Source: Bugulina stolonifera (lineage: Eukaryota > Bryozoa > Gymnolaemata > Cheilostomatida > Bugulidae). From it: a stretch of 64,000 nt of DNA. The position numbers were made by a program, and so were the translations under genes. Below are positions 50,426 through 61,932 of this stretch, one piece after another. The stretch covers positions 4,830,496 through 4,894,495 of the forward strand of contig OW285193.1 of assembly GCA_935421135.1 (NCBI GenBank), read 5' to 3'. Each line of letters starts with the position of its first letter. Position 1 is the first letter of the stretch. The notes under the pieces were generated by a model. The model was not told the origin of the DNA. It did no database searches and saw only the letters and a list, made by a program, of their open reading frames with translations.

Positions 50426-53400
50426 ATGTCAATGGAGGAAGATACAGAACTGAGGGACATTGTTCTAGAAACACTGGACCAGCGTGGTGTGGTTGGCAAA
50501 GCTAAGGTATGCTAGTATATCAAGTTATGCATTTGTGATATATCGGCCTCACGTACCTGTATATACATGTACATACCATCAATTAAAAGTTTTAAAGAAG
50601 TATAATGCAATATTTTACTAACATTATACACTGTAAAATATTATCTTAGATTTTCAGGTGTGCATATTGCTACCAATTATGACTAATAATCTTACATATT
50701 GCATACTAATCTTTACAGGCCATGCTCCGAGCAAATATCTTCACAGCACTGGAAGAAACTGTGGCACCACAGGTGAGGGCTTATCCATCTCTAGTTACAT
50801 CAATTCCCTTTTATTTTAAATGTCAAGTGTGAACTAATATTTTTATAATGAATAATAAAACAAGACACATTTTTATATTTTTATTTCATTCTTATATTTT
50901 GATCCTTATCCAAGCATCATCGTCAGAGGATAAAATTTTACCTTTCTAATGTGATTGGCTACGGAGATCTTTCATGTGCCAGTGTTGATTAATTAAATGC
51001 TGTAAAGGTGTAGTGTTGATATTTCATTGGATGGAATTTTGTTACCCGGAAACAGTTTCCAAAGTGGTCCTTCTGGGATTCTTAATGTGAAATAACTTTA
51101 CTATTAATAATGCCATGCATAAATACATGTATAAAACAGTGGTGTTTATCTTCTTGTAGGATAAAATGTATTTATTGAATAAAAGATTAAAAGAAAATTT
51201 ATCTTCCAGTGAAGGTAAGTACCCACAAGTACAAGTTGAATATGGGAGGAATGAATATAGATTTTGACCACCCTAATACTGATAGGGAGGTTTTGTCTGT
51301 AGGTACATATACTGTACAGTAATATAACACATCACCTGTTTGTAGGTACATATACTGTACAGTAATATAGAACACATCACCTGTTTGTACGTACATATAC
51401 TGTACAGTAATATAACACTTCACCTGTTTGTAGGTAAACTAATGGCTGGACTAATAGTAGACTACCTCACGTGTCTGGACTTAGAATTCTCTAAAACTGT
51501 ATTCGAACCAGAAACTGGATTTGTAAGTAAATATTTAAGTCGTGATTCAAGATCTAAACAAGCACAGAAAACTGTTGAATGTTAGGGTAGCTGTTCCTAT
51601 TCCCTCCTGATGCATGTACTATGTTCTATCTACTCCCTGAGATTTTTTATTCATGTGCCACTAACCTGTATTAGATGTGTATTCTAGTTTTCAGATATAT
51701 AGACTACAGATATAGGTCACAATGTATATATCGTCAATATATATGACCTATATACTACATCTACAGTGTTTACTCTACTTACTTCACATACAGGATTGTC
51801 AGTCAGTTAGTAGATCGGATCTATCTAGCACACTTGGTATTAGTCCACCAGCAGACAAACGCACTCCTCTTCTTTCTGAGGTCATCAAAAGGTCAAAGAG
51901 TAGCGGAGGAGACCAGTCTCCAAGACGACAACACAATCACAATGTACGTACTTTAGGTCCATGTAGGTCCATGTCAAGTTATTATTACTTGCAATATGGA
52001 CACCTGGATTAAGCTCATCACATGGTTATTACTGCCTTGCAGCCCATCTTGGTATTCCAATGATACACCATGCCGATAATATGTCACATTAGCATCAACT
52101 AGTTGTAGTGCTGTGTATAATAGTGCCATGTAATACGAATCTAGATTGGATGCTTATATATTTTGTTAATATGGACTTGTCTACCATAATAGGACATCTG
52201 CAATATTCCAGAGGTAATATGTTGTGTTAGGTAGAACTAAAGCCTTATACACACTGTACATTCTCCCCTTTGACATGCTATAAGGTGTATCCTGCAGCCT
52301 CTACTACTTGTACTAGCATAGTTTCTGAACCCAATGAATTTGGCCAGTGGCTGTTGCTTGTCCTTCTGCTAGGTCATAGAAAGCTGGGTGGCCGGAATTG
52401 AGATAGCTTTATTCTATCACTCTCTCAGTATGGCAGTATGCATGTGTCACCAGTAAGACAGTTGTGCTGTGTATTATAGGCTTTAGAAATACTGGTATAG
52501 CTATCATTTACATGTCCTACATTGTACTCCTACATTGTACTCCTTGCATCTAAATGGTGTCTCATTTGGAGTTGTCTTCTCTTGCTACTTTCATTGTATC
52601 GAGTAGGCAACTCCAGACATATTCCACTCTTGTAAATTTCTGTGTATATTTTATATGTTTATATATATATTGTCTAAATCTATTTGTCTGTTCTTAGTCT
52701 AATAATCTATGTTCTCAGCCTACTTGTCTATACTCTTAGTCTACTAGTCTCTCTATCATATTTATTGTTTTGATTTACTCGCAAACTACCCTAGCTAATA
52801 ATGTTAACAATATTTGTCTAAATGTTGACCTGTGTCTTGGTATAGTGCTAATAGTGAATAGTCATGGTTTAATCACTAGCAGATAGAATGATCGAATCAA
52901 CTTCAGGTAAAATAGCCTTAAGTCCTCCTAGATGTAGATTTTTGACTTCTGTCAGCCCTATAACAGCACTCTTGTCTTGTGTAGCACGTCCACGAATTGA
53001 TATACATGTATCATACTTAATATTGCTTACTCTATTTCAGGATCTCACAGCCAAACAGATCGCTGAAGCCCAGTCTAAGTTTTCACAATATGATAAGGTA
53101 ATGGTGTCGTACACCATGACTATATAATGATATCTATAATATAACAATACATTGTGTCATGTTGTATCGCTGCTTGACAAGTTATGAATCTATTGTGGTT
53201 GTTGATTCTTCTGATTACTTCACTGCAGTTTATAATGATTATCTGTCTATACAGCTTTTGGTGCAAGCGTCGGCTACGAAATTTTAACTATTCATATAAT
53301 TTTGTGTATAGCGCTGATTGTCACTATAGAAGGTGTCAGAATGTGTTATTTACAACAATATAATATTTACATGTATTTTGACATGGTGTGTGCAGTTAAT

Positions 53401-56400
53401 CTATTTATGAATGTATTATATAGGTCGCTTTATAATCTACCATTGTTTATTCCACAGGACGGAAATGGTACGATAGATAAAGATGAATTGAGGCAGTTAT
53501 TTATAGACATGTTTCCTAATTTCCACAGAAACATGTTAGAGAGATATGTTACTGACGAGTTTAGAGCCGCAGATACTGATTTCTCCGCTGGTTAGTATTT
53601 ACATTGACTTCTAGAAATTCATGTAGTCATTATCAGGCCAACCAGACTTGAAAACTCGTAATTGTTGGTGATTTTCATTGATGTTGGTTTTTACAGTGAG
53701 TTTGTAGTTTGTTTAGTTTTGTTACTATTATGTTAACCTTCTCTCAACGTACTTATTCACATTATTTGAACTAATTATTTTTTCTAATAATTTAATGTTT
53801 AAAACTAGGCAGATCATCTCATATTGTTGGATATATAGTGCACTCAGTGTACTCCACCATATGCTTCTTTTTTAGGTATCGACTTTGACGAGTTCCTCGA
53901 TCTCTACAGACGATTGTTTATCTCGTGTAGATCTGTTGTGTCACATGACATGAGTGATATCATTGGGCCAATCAGCACACCTCGTAGTCCTTCTCCTCGT
54001 CTCTCCAAAATTCCTATTAAGGTAACCCAGTTGCAGAGAGGTGAATGACCTCGGTATTATGTAGATAAATAACCTCGGTTTTATAGAGGTGAATGACCTC
54101 AGTATTGTAGAAGTGAATGACCTCAGTATTATAGAGGTGCATGACCTCGGTGTTGTAGAGGTGAATGACCTCAGTGTTATAGAGGTGAATGACCTCAGTA
54201 TTGTAGAAGTGAATGACCTCAGTATTATAGAGGTGCATGACCTCGGTGTTGTAGAGGTGAATGACCTCAGTGTTATAGAGGTGAATGACCTCAGTGTTAT
54301 AGAGGTGCATGACCTCAGTGTTATAGAGGTGCATGACTTCAGTGTTATAGAGGTGCATGACCTCAGTATTATAGAGGTGCATGACCTCAGTGTTATAGAG
54401 GTGCATGACTTCAGTGTTATAGAGGTGCATGACCTCAGTGTTATAGAGGTGAATGACCTCAGTATTGTAGAGGTGAATGACCTCAGTATTGTAGAAGTGA
54501 ATGACCTGGGTATGGCAGTGGTGAAATACACCAATTTTATAGGGGCCCATAACCTTAGTGTCGTCGTGATGAATGGTAAACCATAAGCTGGCCTATAACA
54601 TGCTGACCGATTAGTCATTGCATTTTATATTATAGAATGATCATTCTCCCACTACCTCAAGGAAAGACAACCCTCCAAGTCCTCGGTAAGTATGCTATTA
54701 CATTGCTACATTGTATAAAAGAGTGTTATTACACTGTTACATCTAGGTACATTTACCTACATGTATGTATAAATATGGTCACTGGTTAGATCATTAGACT
54801 TGGTTCCATGTTTTGCACAACATCAGTTTTGTTCATGATTAGATGTTACTAGAAGTGTATATATGTTTGTTATACTATGTGTTAACGTTTGGTAACTAAG
54901 TCTATTCCATTGCATTCCTGGTTTAGGATAGCTCAGGGTTCTAAAATACCTCAACTAAGTTCTAGCCCTGGGGTGGTACCCAGCGGTAACAACAGGTATA
55001 TTTCACCCATTTAGTTCATTAGTTCCTTGAGCTATATGATGTCATACAGTGTAGTAATAGTGCCACATTGGAGGTGAATACAAGCAAGCTTCTCGTATGA
55101 TTGTTCTAGTACATTATACTCTTAATGCTGTGAGCATCCCAGACATGCGAATCTAAAGTAGTGAACAGTATGACATCATCTGGCTACAATGAGCTCTATC
55201 GCTTTTCCTTCCCATAGTTCTCTGTTATTAGTTACATTTCTGTTGGCTTTACACTAAATACTGCTCTAGGTTAAATTGAGTAGCCTAATGCATGGCTTGA
55301 CTCAAATTTGGACTTGTCTTGGTACTGCTTGGGTACCACTCGAGTCCTGCTTGGGTATGTTATGTGTACTGCATAGGTATGTTATGGGTACTGCATGAGT
55401 ATGTTATGGGTACTGCTTGGGTATGTTATGGGTACTGCTTGGGTTTTGGGTACTGCTTGGGTTTTGGGTACTGCTTGGGTATGTTATGGGTACTGCTTGG
55501 GCTTTGGGTACTGCTTGGGTATGTTATGGGTACTGCTTGGGTTTCGGGTACTGCTTGGGTATGTTATGGGTACTGCTTGGGTATGTTATGGGTACTGCTT
55601 GGGTATGTTATGGGTACTGCATGGGTATGTTATGGGTACTGCTTGGGTTTTGGGTACTATGGTCTGGGTATACATGATTGTATCCTGAGTATTACTGCAC
55701 TTGCTTTTTATCCAGTCAGTAAGGTTTAAACTGGGTGTTTCTCCTAGGGCACAAACTGGGTGTTTCTCCCAGGGCACAGTTGGATTTCAGGTTATGGTAT
55801 GTGATGATGCTATAGCTACTGCATGCAGTTACAGTATTCTCAGCTCTGGGCCAGCATTACTTTAGCTTTGAAGCATTGTGACATCATAGCCAGGGTGGGC
55901 AGAAACCACTCCACCCTGTATCTACCTCCCTCTAGTGGTGAATGCAGCGACGCCCCCCCCCCCCCTCCCCCAAGACAGTCTTATTCAATGATATTGTGTG
56001 TGTCACCTGGTTTGGTGGTTTGGAGTTGTTTAGCCTTCAGTTTGTGATCAATTTTCCTGCTCTTTGAATTGTTCAGTTCAAATCGAAGGTAAGGTAACTC
56101 CAAATTGGTAGCACATTTTATATGAAGTGAGAAGTAGACATTCTTGGGGAAAGTCATTTGTTGATTTGATGGATGATGCAAATGTGCTCTTTGCTTACCT
56201 CCCTCTAGTGGATATTAGGCCTAAGGTAGTAAATAATACTCACAGACTTCACTAACAATATCATTTAACCTTCTGTCGCAAGGTCACTTTCTCATACATC
56301 GTTTATTTTGCCTGCTGTGTATTAATTGTATGCTTTATATATGTATCTCAGCCCGACATCGAAATCTCCCACCTCCAAGTCTCCCACATCTAAATCCTCT

Positions 56401-58823
56401 TCTGACTTCCTGAAGGCACCTGGTGGTGGTGGCAGTGGTGAACCCTCCACTGGTGGCTTTCTCTCTGATCTACCCAGCTTAGACAGACACACAGACAGAC
56501 AATCCATATCATCGTCTACTTCTAAGTCCTCGACTTCTAAAGGTATGTTTATAGTGTGTATGTACACTGATTCATCGAGTGGACCACACTTAAATATACA
56601 GTGTATGTGACATATGGTAAGTAATCCTGTTATAGTCTATCAAGAGAGCTCATCAGGTAGACACCCCCCCCCCCCCACCTGTAGTTGAAGTCTGAGATAT
56701 ATTTTATTAGACTCAATTTGTCAACATCTGGCCATAGTGATCCATCTGGGTTATGGCAGGCTACTACACTGTGTGTACACTTCAGTCAAGATCACGTGAG
56801 TGTGCTGGTACTCAAGGGTTGCAGTGGATATGCTTCACATTGTAACCAAATATTTTATACTTGTAGTAAAGTAAATGCTGGATTTGTAATATGTTATATA
56901 ATTACTAGGTCTAAAATAATTTGTTTTCAGCCGGAAAAACTGACCTCGAAATCAAAGAGATGGACAAAAATCTTGCTGATCTTGGATTCGGTAAGTCAGA
57001 TTGTGGTTATACATGTATTTACAGTGTAGTTCTGTAACTTTCATGGCCTGTCATTTAGGCCACATATTTGGGTCCCATCCAATTATCAAGTGATTAGTAG
57101 CTGAAATTGTGAATTTAAGTCAATATTTAGATGTTTATACTCTAAGCTGTCCATCTACAGCCTCCACGTATGCGTTTTAATGTCGGGTTTCTAAAGTGTT
57201 CAGTCATTGTAGTCATCTGTTCATCATTTGTCACACGACCACAGAGTAGGCCTACCATCAAAGATTTCTGTATATGTTTGCTGAGTCAAATTAGATTGAT
57301 CTGATAACCTACTGGTAGCATAATTTTCATTTTACCACTCATAGCCATGGCCTCGATAGAAATTCCTTCATTCTACCTCTATTGAGGCAAGATATTGTAA
57401 AGCAACACAACAATTTTGTGATAAATAGCTACAATTTACTCGTATACATTTCATTGAGGTACGGCTATTGTACTCAATTACGTGATCTCTCTATATATAC
57501 CATTGACATCTAAATGAGTGTAAGTGACTTGTCGTATTTTACATTTTACATATATGTCTAGATATACCAGACGATGAAGAAAGTATACAGACTAAGAGTG
57601 GGGGATATGAAGATGACTTTGAGTGAGTCCAGCTGATCTATTTTTACATTTAGTTATTACATCACTTCCTACAGTGTTTCTCTACTATCCCAGTAGCCTG
57701 TAAACTACACATAATTTTCATTCATAACTAGTTTTATAGTTTATGCTGGGAAGTCACCCTTCCTTTTCTCTTCAGTTCAATGCTCTAAGATTCATGTCCA
57801 GCCAAGCATGGACTGACTGATAGATTGTTTTTCCTTTTTCTAACTTTAATAAAATCATTAGTTAACTGACATTGTTGAGGAAGAGGCTTCCAGGCATGGT
57901 ATGGTTTCTCAGCCTAATACCATAAGGTGAAGCAAAGTGATCCAACCTTATTATAATAATAGGCAGCTTATAAAATTGGTTATACCATAAAGATATATTA
58001 CTTAATGCCTTTCAACATCACCAGCAAATCTGTGATCTACCACTATTATCAAGGAAACTTGTTAGTTTGTCTTGGGTTGCTTTGTACGGTGATTTCACTC
58101 TGCATAATTATATTGTCTTATGGTATACATGTACTATATAGCATGCAATCTCCTCCTTAGATCTACTGTATAAATCTGTGTGTGTATGTGAGATGAGAGC
58201 TGGTTGTACAGAGGAGTTGCTCCCAGACGTGTTGGAATATGGAATGTTGTATTCTGTAGACGGAGTAATGCGAGCAGTTACAAGTCAAGTAGGAAGTCAC
58301 TCAGTGAATCTATAAAAACGGCAGATTCTCTCTCCACAGACGACACGACAGATAAAATAATAGATGATGATGATGATATTGATGCACTTCTTAAAGACAG
58401 CGACATCAGTTGGGTCAGTAGCTAGTAGTTAGTAGTCAGTAGCTAGTAGTCAGTAGCTAGTAGTCAGTAGCTAGTAGTCAGTAGCTAGTAGTCAGTAGCT
58501 AGTAGTCAGTAGCTAGTAGTCAGCAGCTAGTAGTCAGTAGTCAGCAGCTAGTAGTTAGTAGCTAGCATTTAGTAGCCGGTGGTTAATCAATGACACTGGT
58601 ACCGATACCCAATGTTTACCCTATAAGTACAATGTATTTTGTATTCATAGTAGTATTATGTTTATCGTTCACCTGTGCCTATGTGTAGGTTGCAAGGTCA
58701 AGGCTACAGATAGTTCAATGATCTCTTCATAAATTTCAGGGCAATGACACTGAAGACAAGTCAATAGCAGACGATAGCTCACTGAAAGGTGTGGATTACT
58801 GGGAGGTTGTACCGAAGAAGTAA
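50426..58823 (+). CDS. CEP43: CEP43 (FGFR1OP/FOP) centrosomal protein homolog with EF-hands
   Basis: Fifteen exons in phase: 50426-50506, 50719-50772, 51160-51214, 51434-51522, 51794-51943, 53041-53097, 53458-53590, 53876-54021, 54636-54685, 54927-54995, 56352-56542, 56931-56990, 57562-57622, 58260-58413 and 58740-58823; 477 aa. FOP proteins act at centrioles and ciliary basal bodies and dimerise through an N-terminal LisH-like domain. The start (EEDTELRDIVLETLDQRGVV), YLLNKRLKENL, LIVDYLTCLDLEFSKTVFEP and RTPLLSEVIKRS match the FOP N-terminus. The acidic C-terminus (GGYEDDFE, RSNASSYKSSRKSLSES, IIDDDDDIDALLKD, DYWEVVPKK) resembles the conserved tail. Between them are two EF-hand loops: DKDGNGTIDKDE (canonical) and DTDFSAGIDFDE. 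The linker is rich in Ser/Pro/Lys, including three SPTSK repeats. Confidence 0.9.
51293..51433 (+). repeat. ~44-bp tandem repeat containing the CEP43 exon 4 acceptor
   Basis: Three full copies of a 43-45-bp unit (GGTACATATACTGTACAGTA ... CACCTGTTTGTAG), followed by a partial copy whose CACCTGTTTGTAG is the acceptor of exon 4. Each upstream copy therefore carries a near-identical acceptor (GTTTGTAG, one copy GTTTGTAC). Confidence 0.85.
51950..53040. other. CEP43 intron 5
   Basis: About 1.1 kb of non-coding sequence. It contains an imperfect inverted pair, TGGAGTTGTCTTCTC ... GGCAACTCCA, at about 52566-52616, similar to motifs near 15.2, 56.0 and 59.5 kb. Confidence 0.5.
54040..54515 (+). repeat. 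24-bp minisatellite in CEP43 intron 8
   Basis: About 20 copies of GAGGTGAATGACCTCAGTGT plus TATA, with A/C and C/T variants. Because the unit is 24 bp and stop-free, long frames are open on both strands (NDLSVIEV-type repeats on plus). It starts about 20 bp after the exon 8 donor. No evidence of translation. Confidence 0.9.
55365..55665 (+). repeat. ~21-bp minisatellite in CEP43 intron 10
   Basis: Tandem copies of GGTATGTTATGGGTACTGCTT, interspersed with shorter units containing GGTTTTGGGTACTGCTT. Open in three plus frames purely because of its composition. Confidence 0.9.
56000..56110. repeat. short inverted repeat
   Basis: TTGGAGTTGTTTAGCCTTCAG at about 56020 and its approximate reverse complement ending GTAACTCCAA near 56104 flank about 50 bp. 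Non-coding, in CEP43 intron 10. Confidence 0.5.
58414..58565 (+). repeat. 14-bp minisatellite starting at the CEP43 exon 14 donor
   Basis: The donor itself (TGG|GTCAGTAGCTAGTA) begins the array, which continues as about 10 copies of AGTCAGTAGCTAGT. The repeat unit therefore contains the donor sequence. Confidence 0.85.
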
Positions 58824-59468
58824 TGCCGTTCATCTTATGCATTAAATTTATCTACATTGTACAATGTATATACGGAGTTATCTTTCCAGTGAGTGCACAG
58901 CTTCATCATCCTCACCAAGTATTCCTTCTCAAACATGTTTTTATCTCTTTCTTAACATGGCTTCTAGATTACTGAAACATTTACTTGAGTTGCAGGATAT
59001 TTATATAGTTAGTAAAACTGCTTTGGAGTTTGTTATAGTGTAGCAATGTTTATAGTTGGTAGTTATCCTTCCCTGTTCGTATATAACTGTTTGACCTCAT
59101 TCTTGTTTGCTGTTTGACTGGTTATTACTTCCCTCCTGGTGTATCCACACTTATTCAACTCCACTTCACGCTACTAATGGTAGCACAGGGTCAGATATAT
59201 ACAATTATTTTAAACTTTTATACGATTTTCTTAGATCTTGTGATGCAGCTAGAAGTTTTATTTTATTACATTGTGTTACTACAATATTTAACCATGGGAA
59301 TAAATATATAATGAATTAACAAAACTGACTTATAGAGTTTATTTATTCGTCTGGCATGAAAGATTGTCAAGGTCATTATATTTTTGTAATTTGTAGTTGT
59401 GTTCTCTGTTTTCTCTTTAGCAACGGAAAGGACAACTCTAAATGACAAATTCTTGATGCACATAAAAC

Positions 59469-59578
59469 CATGGGCACTATAATTAATAAGCTATTGATCG
59501 CAATTAGAAGTTGTCCTCTCCCATTCTATTGGGAGAGGGCAACTTCTAATTATATTCCATAGCTTATTAGTGCCCATG
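59469..59578. mobile_element. 110-bp near-perfect hairpin (fold-back MITE-like)
   Basis: CATGGGCACTA at the left pairs with TAGTGCCCATG at the right, continuing through AATAAGCTAT/ATAGCTTATT and AATTAGAAGTTG/CAACTTCTAATT to a short TCTATT loop beside GGGAGAG. The arms are about 50 nt each. Confidence 0.9.
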
Positions 59579-60368
59579 ACGTATAAAACAGGTGCTTGTA
59601 GTTGTCTCATAGTAACTGTCATAGTTATGGTAGAAGGTGGCCCTTCAATATTTTAACAATAAATGCATTTATGCCCATGCAGTTGATGAAGTTTCATGGG
59701 TAAACAATGAGCTTTGGAGTGGTTATCCTATCCAGTTAAAACCATGTAATCATGTAGGAAGTTCTTCAAAAAAAAATCTAGCAAGAACAAGGACACCACT
59801 ACCATCGCAGGTGACTTGAATTTCTCAAGAATATTGCAGCATATAATACAACAAATCATACATGCACTAGAAAAGCTGTAACATGTCCTTGAGCAACCAA
59901 AGTTGTCTTCTTTCTAATTGAGTTTAGAGAGAGGACAAATTTACTGTCTATATAAAAATGTCTATTTTCGATCAATGGGAATTTATACAGCTAAAAGAAT
60001 TCATAAAAATATGACCTTATTAGAGCATTGATGAAGCAATCTGAGACTAAGATATGTTGTAAAATATCACACAATGACTAGTATTAGGTTCACATACATT
60101 ATCTTGGCTGCTGTGCTTCAAACAGTATGCATATGACTGTCAGTATGTCTTCTGTGTGCATATTCGTCGGTCTGTATGGCTTCTGTTTGCCAATCCATTA
60201 CCATGTCTGTCTGTGTGTAGCCACTAGTTTTGAGATCGGAAGTGAAGGTTGCCATCAGCAAGATACTGATCCAAGCAGGAATGATGGTGTGGGATAACAC
60301 ACTTTGTAAAGCTGCCTGGTTGGTAGAAGGCCCAACCAGAACTGTGAGCAGACGTCATCCAATGCGGG

Positions 60369-60650
60369 GCATGCTGGTATATCTCATGACCATACCTAAC
60401 CAAGTACAAATACTGGATCATATTATATGTTGAGCATGCTGGTACATCTCTTGACCATACCAAACCAAGTACAAATACTGGACCATATTATACATTGTAT
60501 GTTGAGCATGCTGGTATATCTCATGACCGTACCAAACCAAGTACAAATACTGGACCATATTATACATTGTATGTTGAGCATGCTGGTACATCTCATGACC
60601 GTACCTAACCAAGCACAAATACTGGATCATATAATATGTTGAGTATACAT
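60369..60650 (+). repeat. 66/72-bp tandem repeat, four copies
   Basis: Copies begin near 60370, 60436, 60508 and 60580. Each contains ATGCTGGTA(T/C)ATCTC, CCAAGTACAAATACTGGA and a TATATGTTGAGC end. Non-coding. Confidence 0.85.
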
Positions 60651-61360
60651 GTATGATACAAAATGGAGCTACATGTACTAGCTTCCTGAGTCACCAGCTG
60701 CCAGGTACAACACCCAGCATACAGTATAACTGTAACAATAGTCAACCATTGAGTGTCCAGTGTCCAGTACATTAGGCTATCGCTCGCAGCTGTTGGATTC
60801 ATTATATGAGCACAAATGATAATAATACCAATATTACCTATGACTATGTAAGGAACTTACTAATCTACAGTTTTATGTTGGGCAGTCATACTGGTACATT
60901 AATATGGTACTGCTTAGGTCATTACTAGTTCAAACTACTCTACTTGGAACAGCGGGTTGGTCCAGCTACTGCACCAGCTGTGTTTATTATGTAGCAACAT
61001 CAACTATCTAGCCTCAGTGACACAACAATTTTTGGACGGAGTAGTTGTGGCACCCACCCCACCTTGAGTAGGTGCTAAGGTCCTGAGGCTATGCTGACAA
61101 CTCCCAAAGGGCATACCTCGAAAATCCAACACTGGGACCCCAGCACTGCCTGAAACCAACTTGATCCTTTGGTACCCTTAGAACCTAGTTGCCAAGAATA
61201 TGGGAATCAACACACTTAGCCTTAGTTTCATTACACATCTTCTACGCAAAGTGGTTTGGTTGTCAACTCCACACGCATATGCACACATCATACACACTGC
61301 GTCTTTTGAATATGTAGTAAAATTAGAATATGGAGCAATCTTTTGGTTTAGCCTCATTAT

Positions 61361-61605
61361 GCAACATTCACATTGCCGTTTATACCAACTACTAGCGGCG
61401 AGCGGCCAACGCTAAACACAATGTGGTTAACTATTACTATACTATAATAGCTGACACGTGTTAGTTAACGGTGGGGTTAAAAGTTCAGCTTGTTGAACTC
61501 GTTGACCCTTACCGCTCACTGGAGCATATCACTATATAATGTAGTTGTGGTTAACGTTGGCCGCTCGCCGCTAGTAGTTGGTATAAACAGCAACGTGAAT
61601 GTTGC
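61361..61605. mobile_element. 245-bp MITE-like element with ~56-bp inverted repeats
   Basis: The left arm GCAACATTCACATTGCCGTT pairs with the reverse complement of the right arm, GCAACATTCACGTTGCTGTT. Pairing continues through TATACCAACTACTAGCGGCG and AGCGGCCAACG. The flanks on both sides are ATTAT (61356-61360 and 61606-61610), a candidate 5-bp target duplication. Confidence 0.85.
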
Positions 61606-61675
61606 ATTATGCAAAGCGTTTCTGTATTATTGTAATGTTATATGGAGTTCAACTATTTTGTACATGCACATGTAT

Positions 61676-61785
61676 AGATAGAGGAGTCATATATGGATAG
61701 ATGAGTTATATATGGATAGATGAGTCATATATGGATAGATGAGTCATATATAGATAGATGAGTCATGTATGGATAGATCAGTCAC
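61676..61785 (+). repeat. 20-bp tandem repeat
   Basis: About five copies of ATGGATAGATGAGTCATAT with single-base variants. Confidence 0.85.
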
Positions 61786-61932
61786 GTACTGATGCAAAAC
61801 AGGTAATGTACAATGTATTATATACATGTACATGAGCTAAAAATTTATTTTGGGCTTTGACTCCGCTTTATTCACTGTTATTAGTTGATACAGCCAACTA
61901 TTCAGGTTTATTATTAGTTGTAGCACCCTTAC

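Larger units (their letters stand above)
58830..61350. other. CEP43 downstream region with repeats
   Basis: Apart from the hairpin at 59.47 kb and the ~72-bp repeats at 60.37 kb, listed separately, no gene or RNA was recognised. The region should hold the CEP43 3' UTR. Confidence 0.4.

Noticed and set aside
54017..54618. Open frames of up to 225 codons on both strands in the 24-bp array
   Set aside because: They arise from a stop-free 24-bp repeat in a CEP43 intron; all frames are equally open.
55319..55729. Overlapping 86-136-codon frames rich in Trp/Gly/Leu
   Set aside because: Translation of the 21-bp minisatellite in three frames, without splice or domain support.
55951..55972. Poly-C tract as a special element
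   Set aside because: Simple homopolymer; similar tracts at 32.64 and 56.66 kb are ordinary low-complexity sequence.
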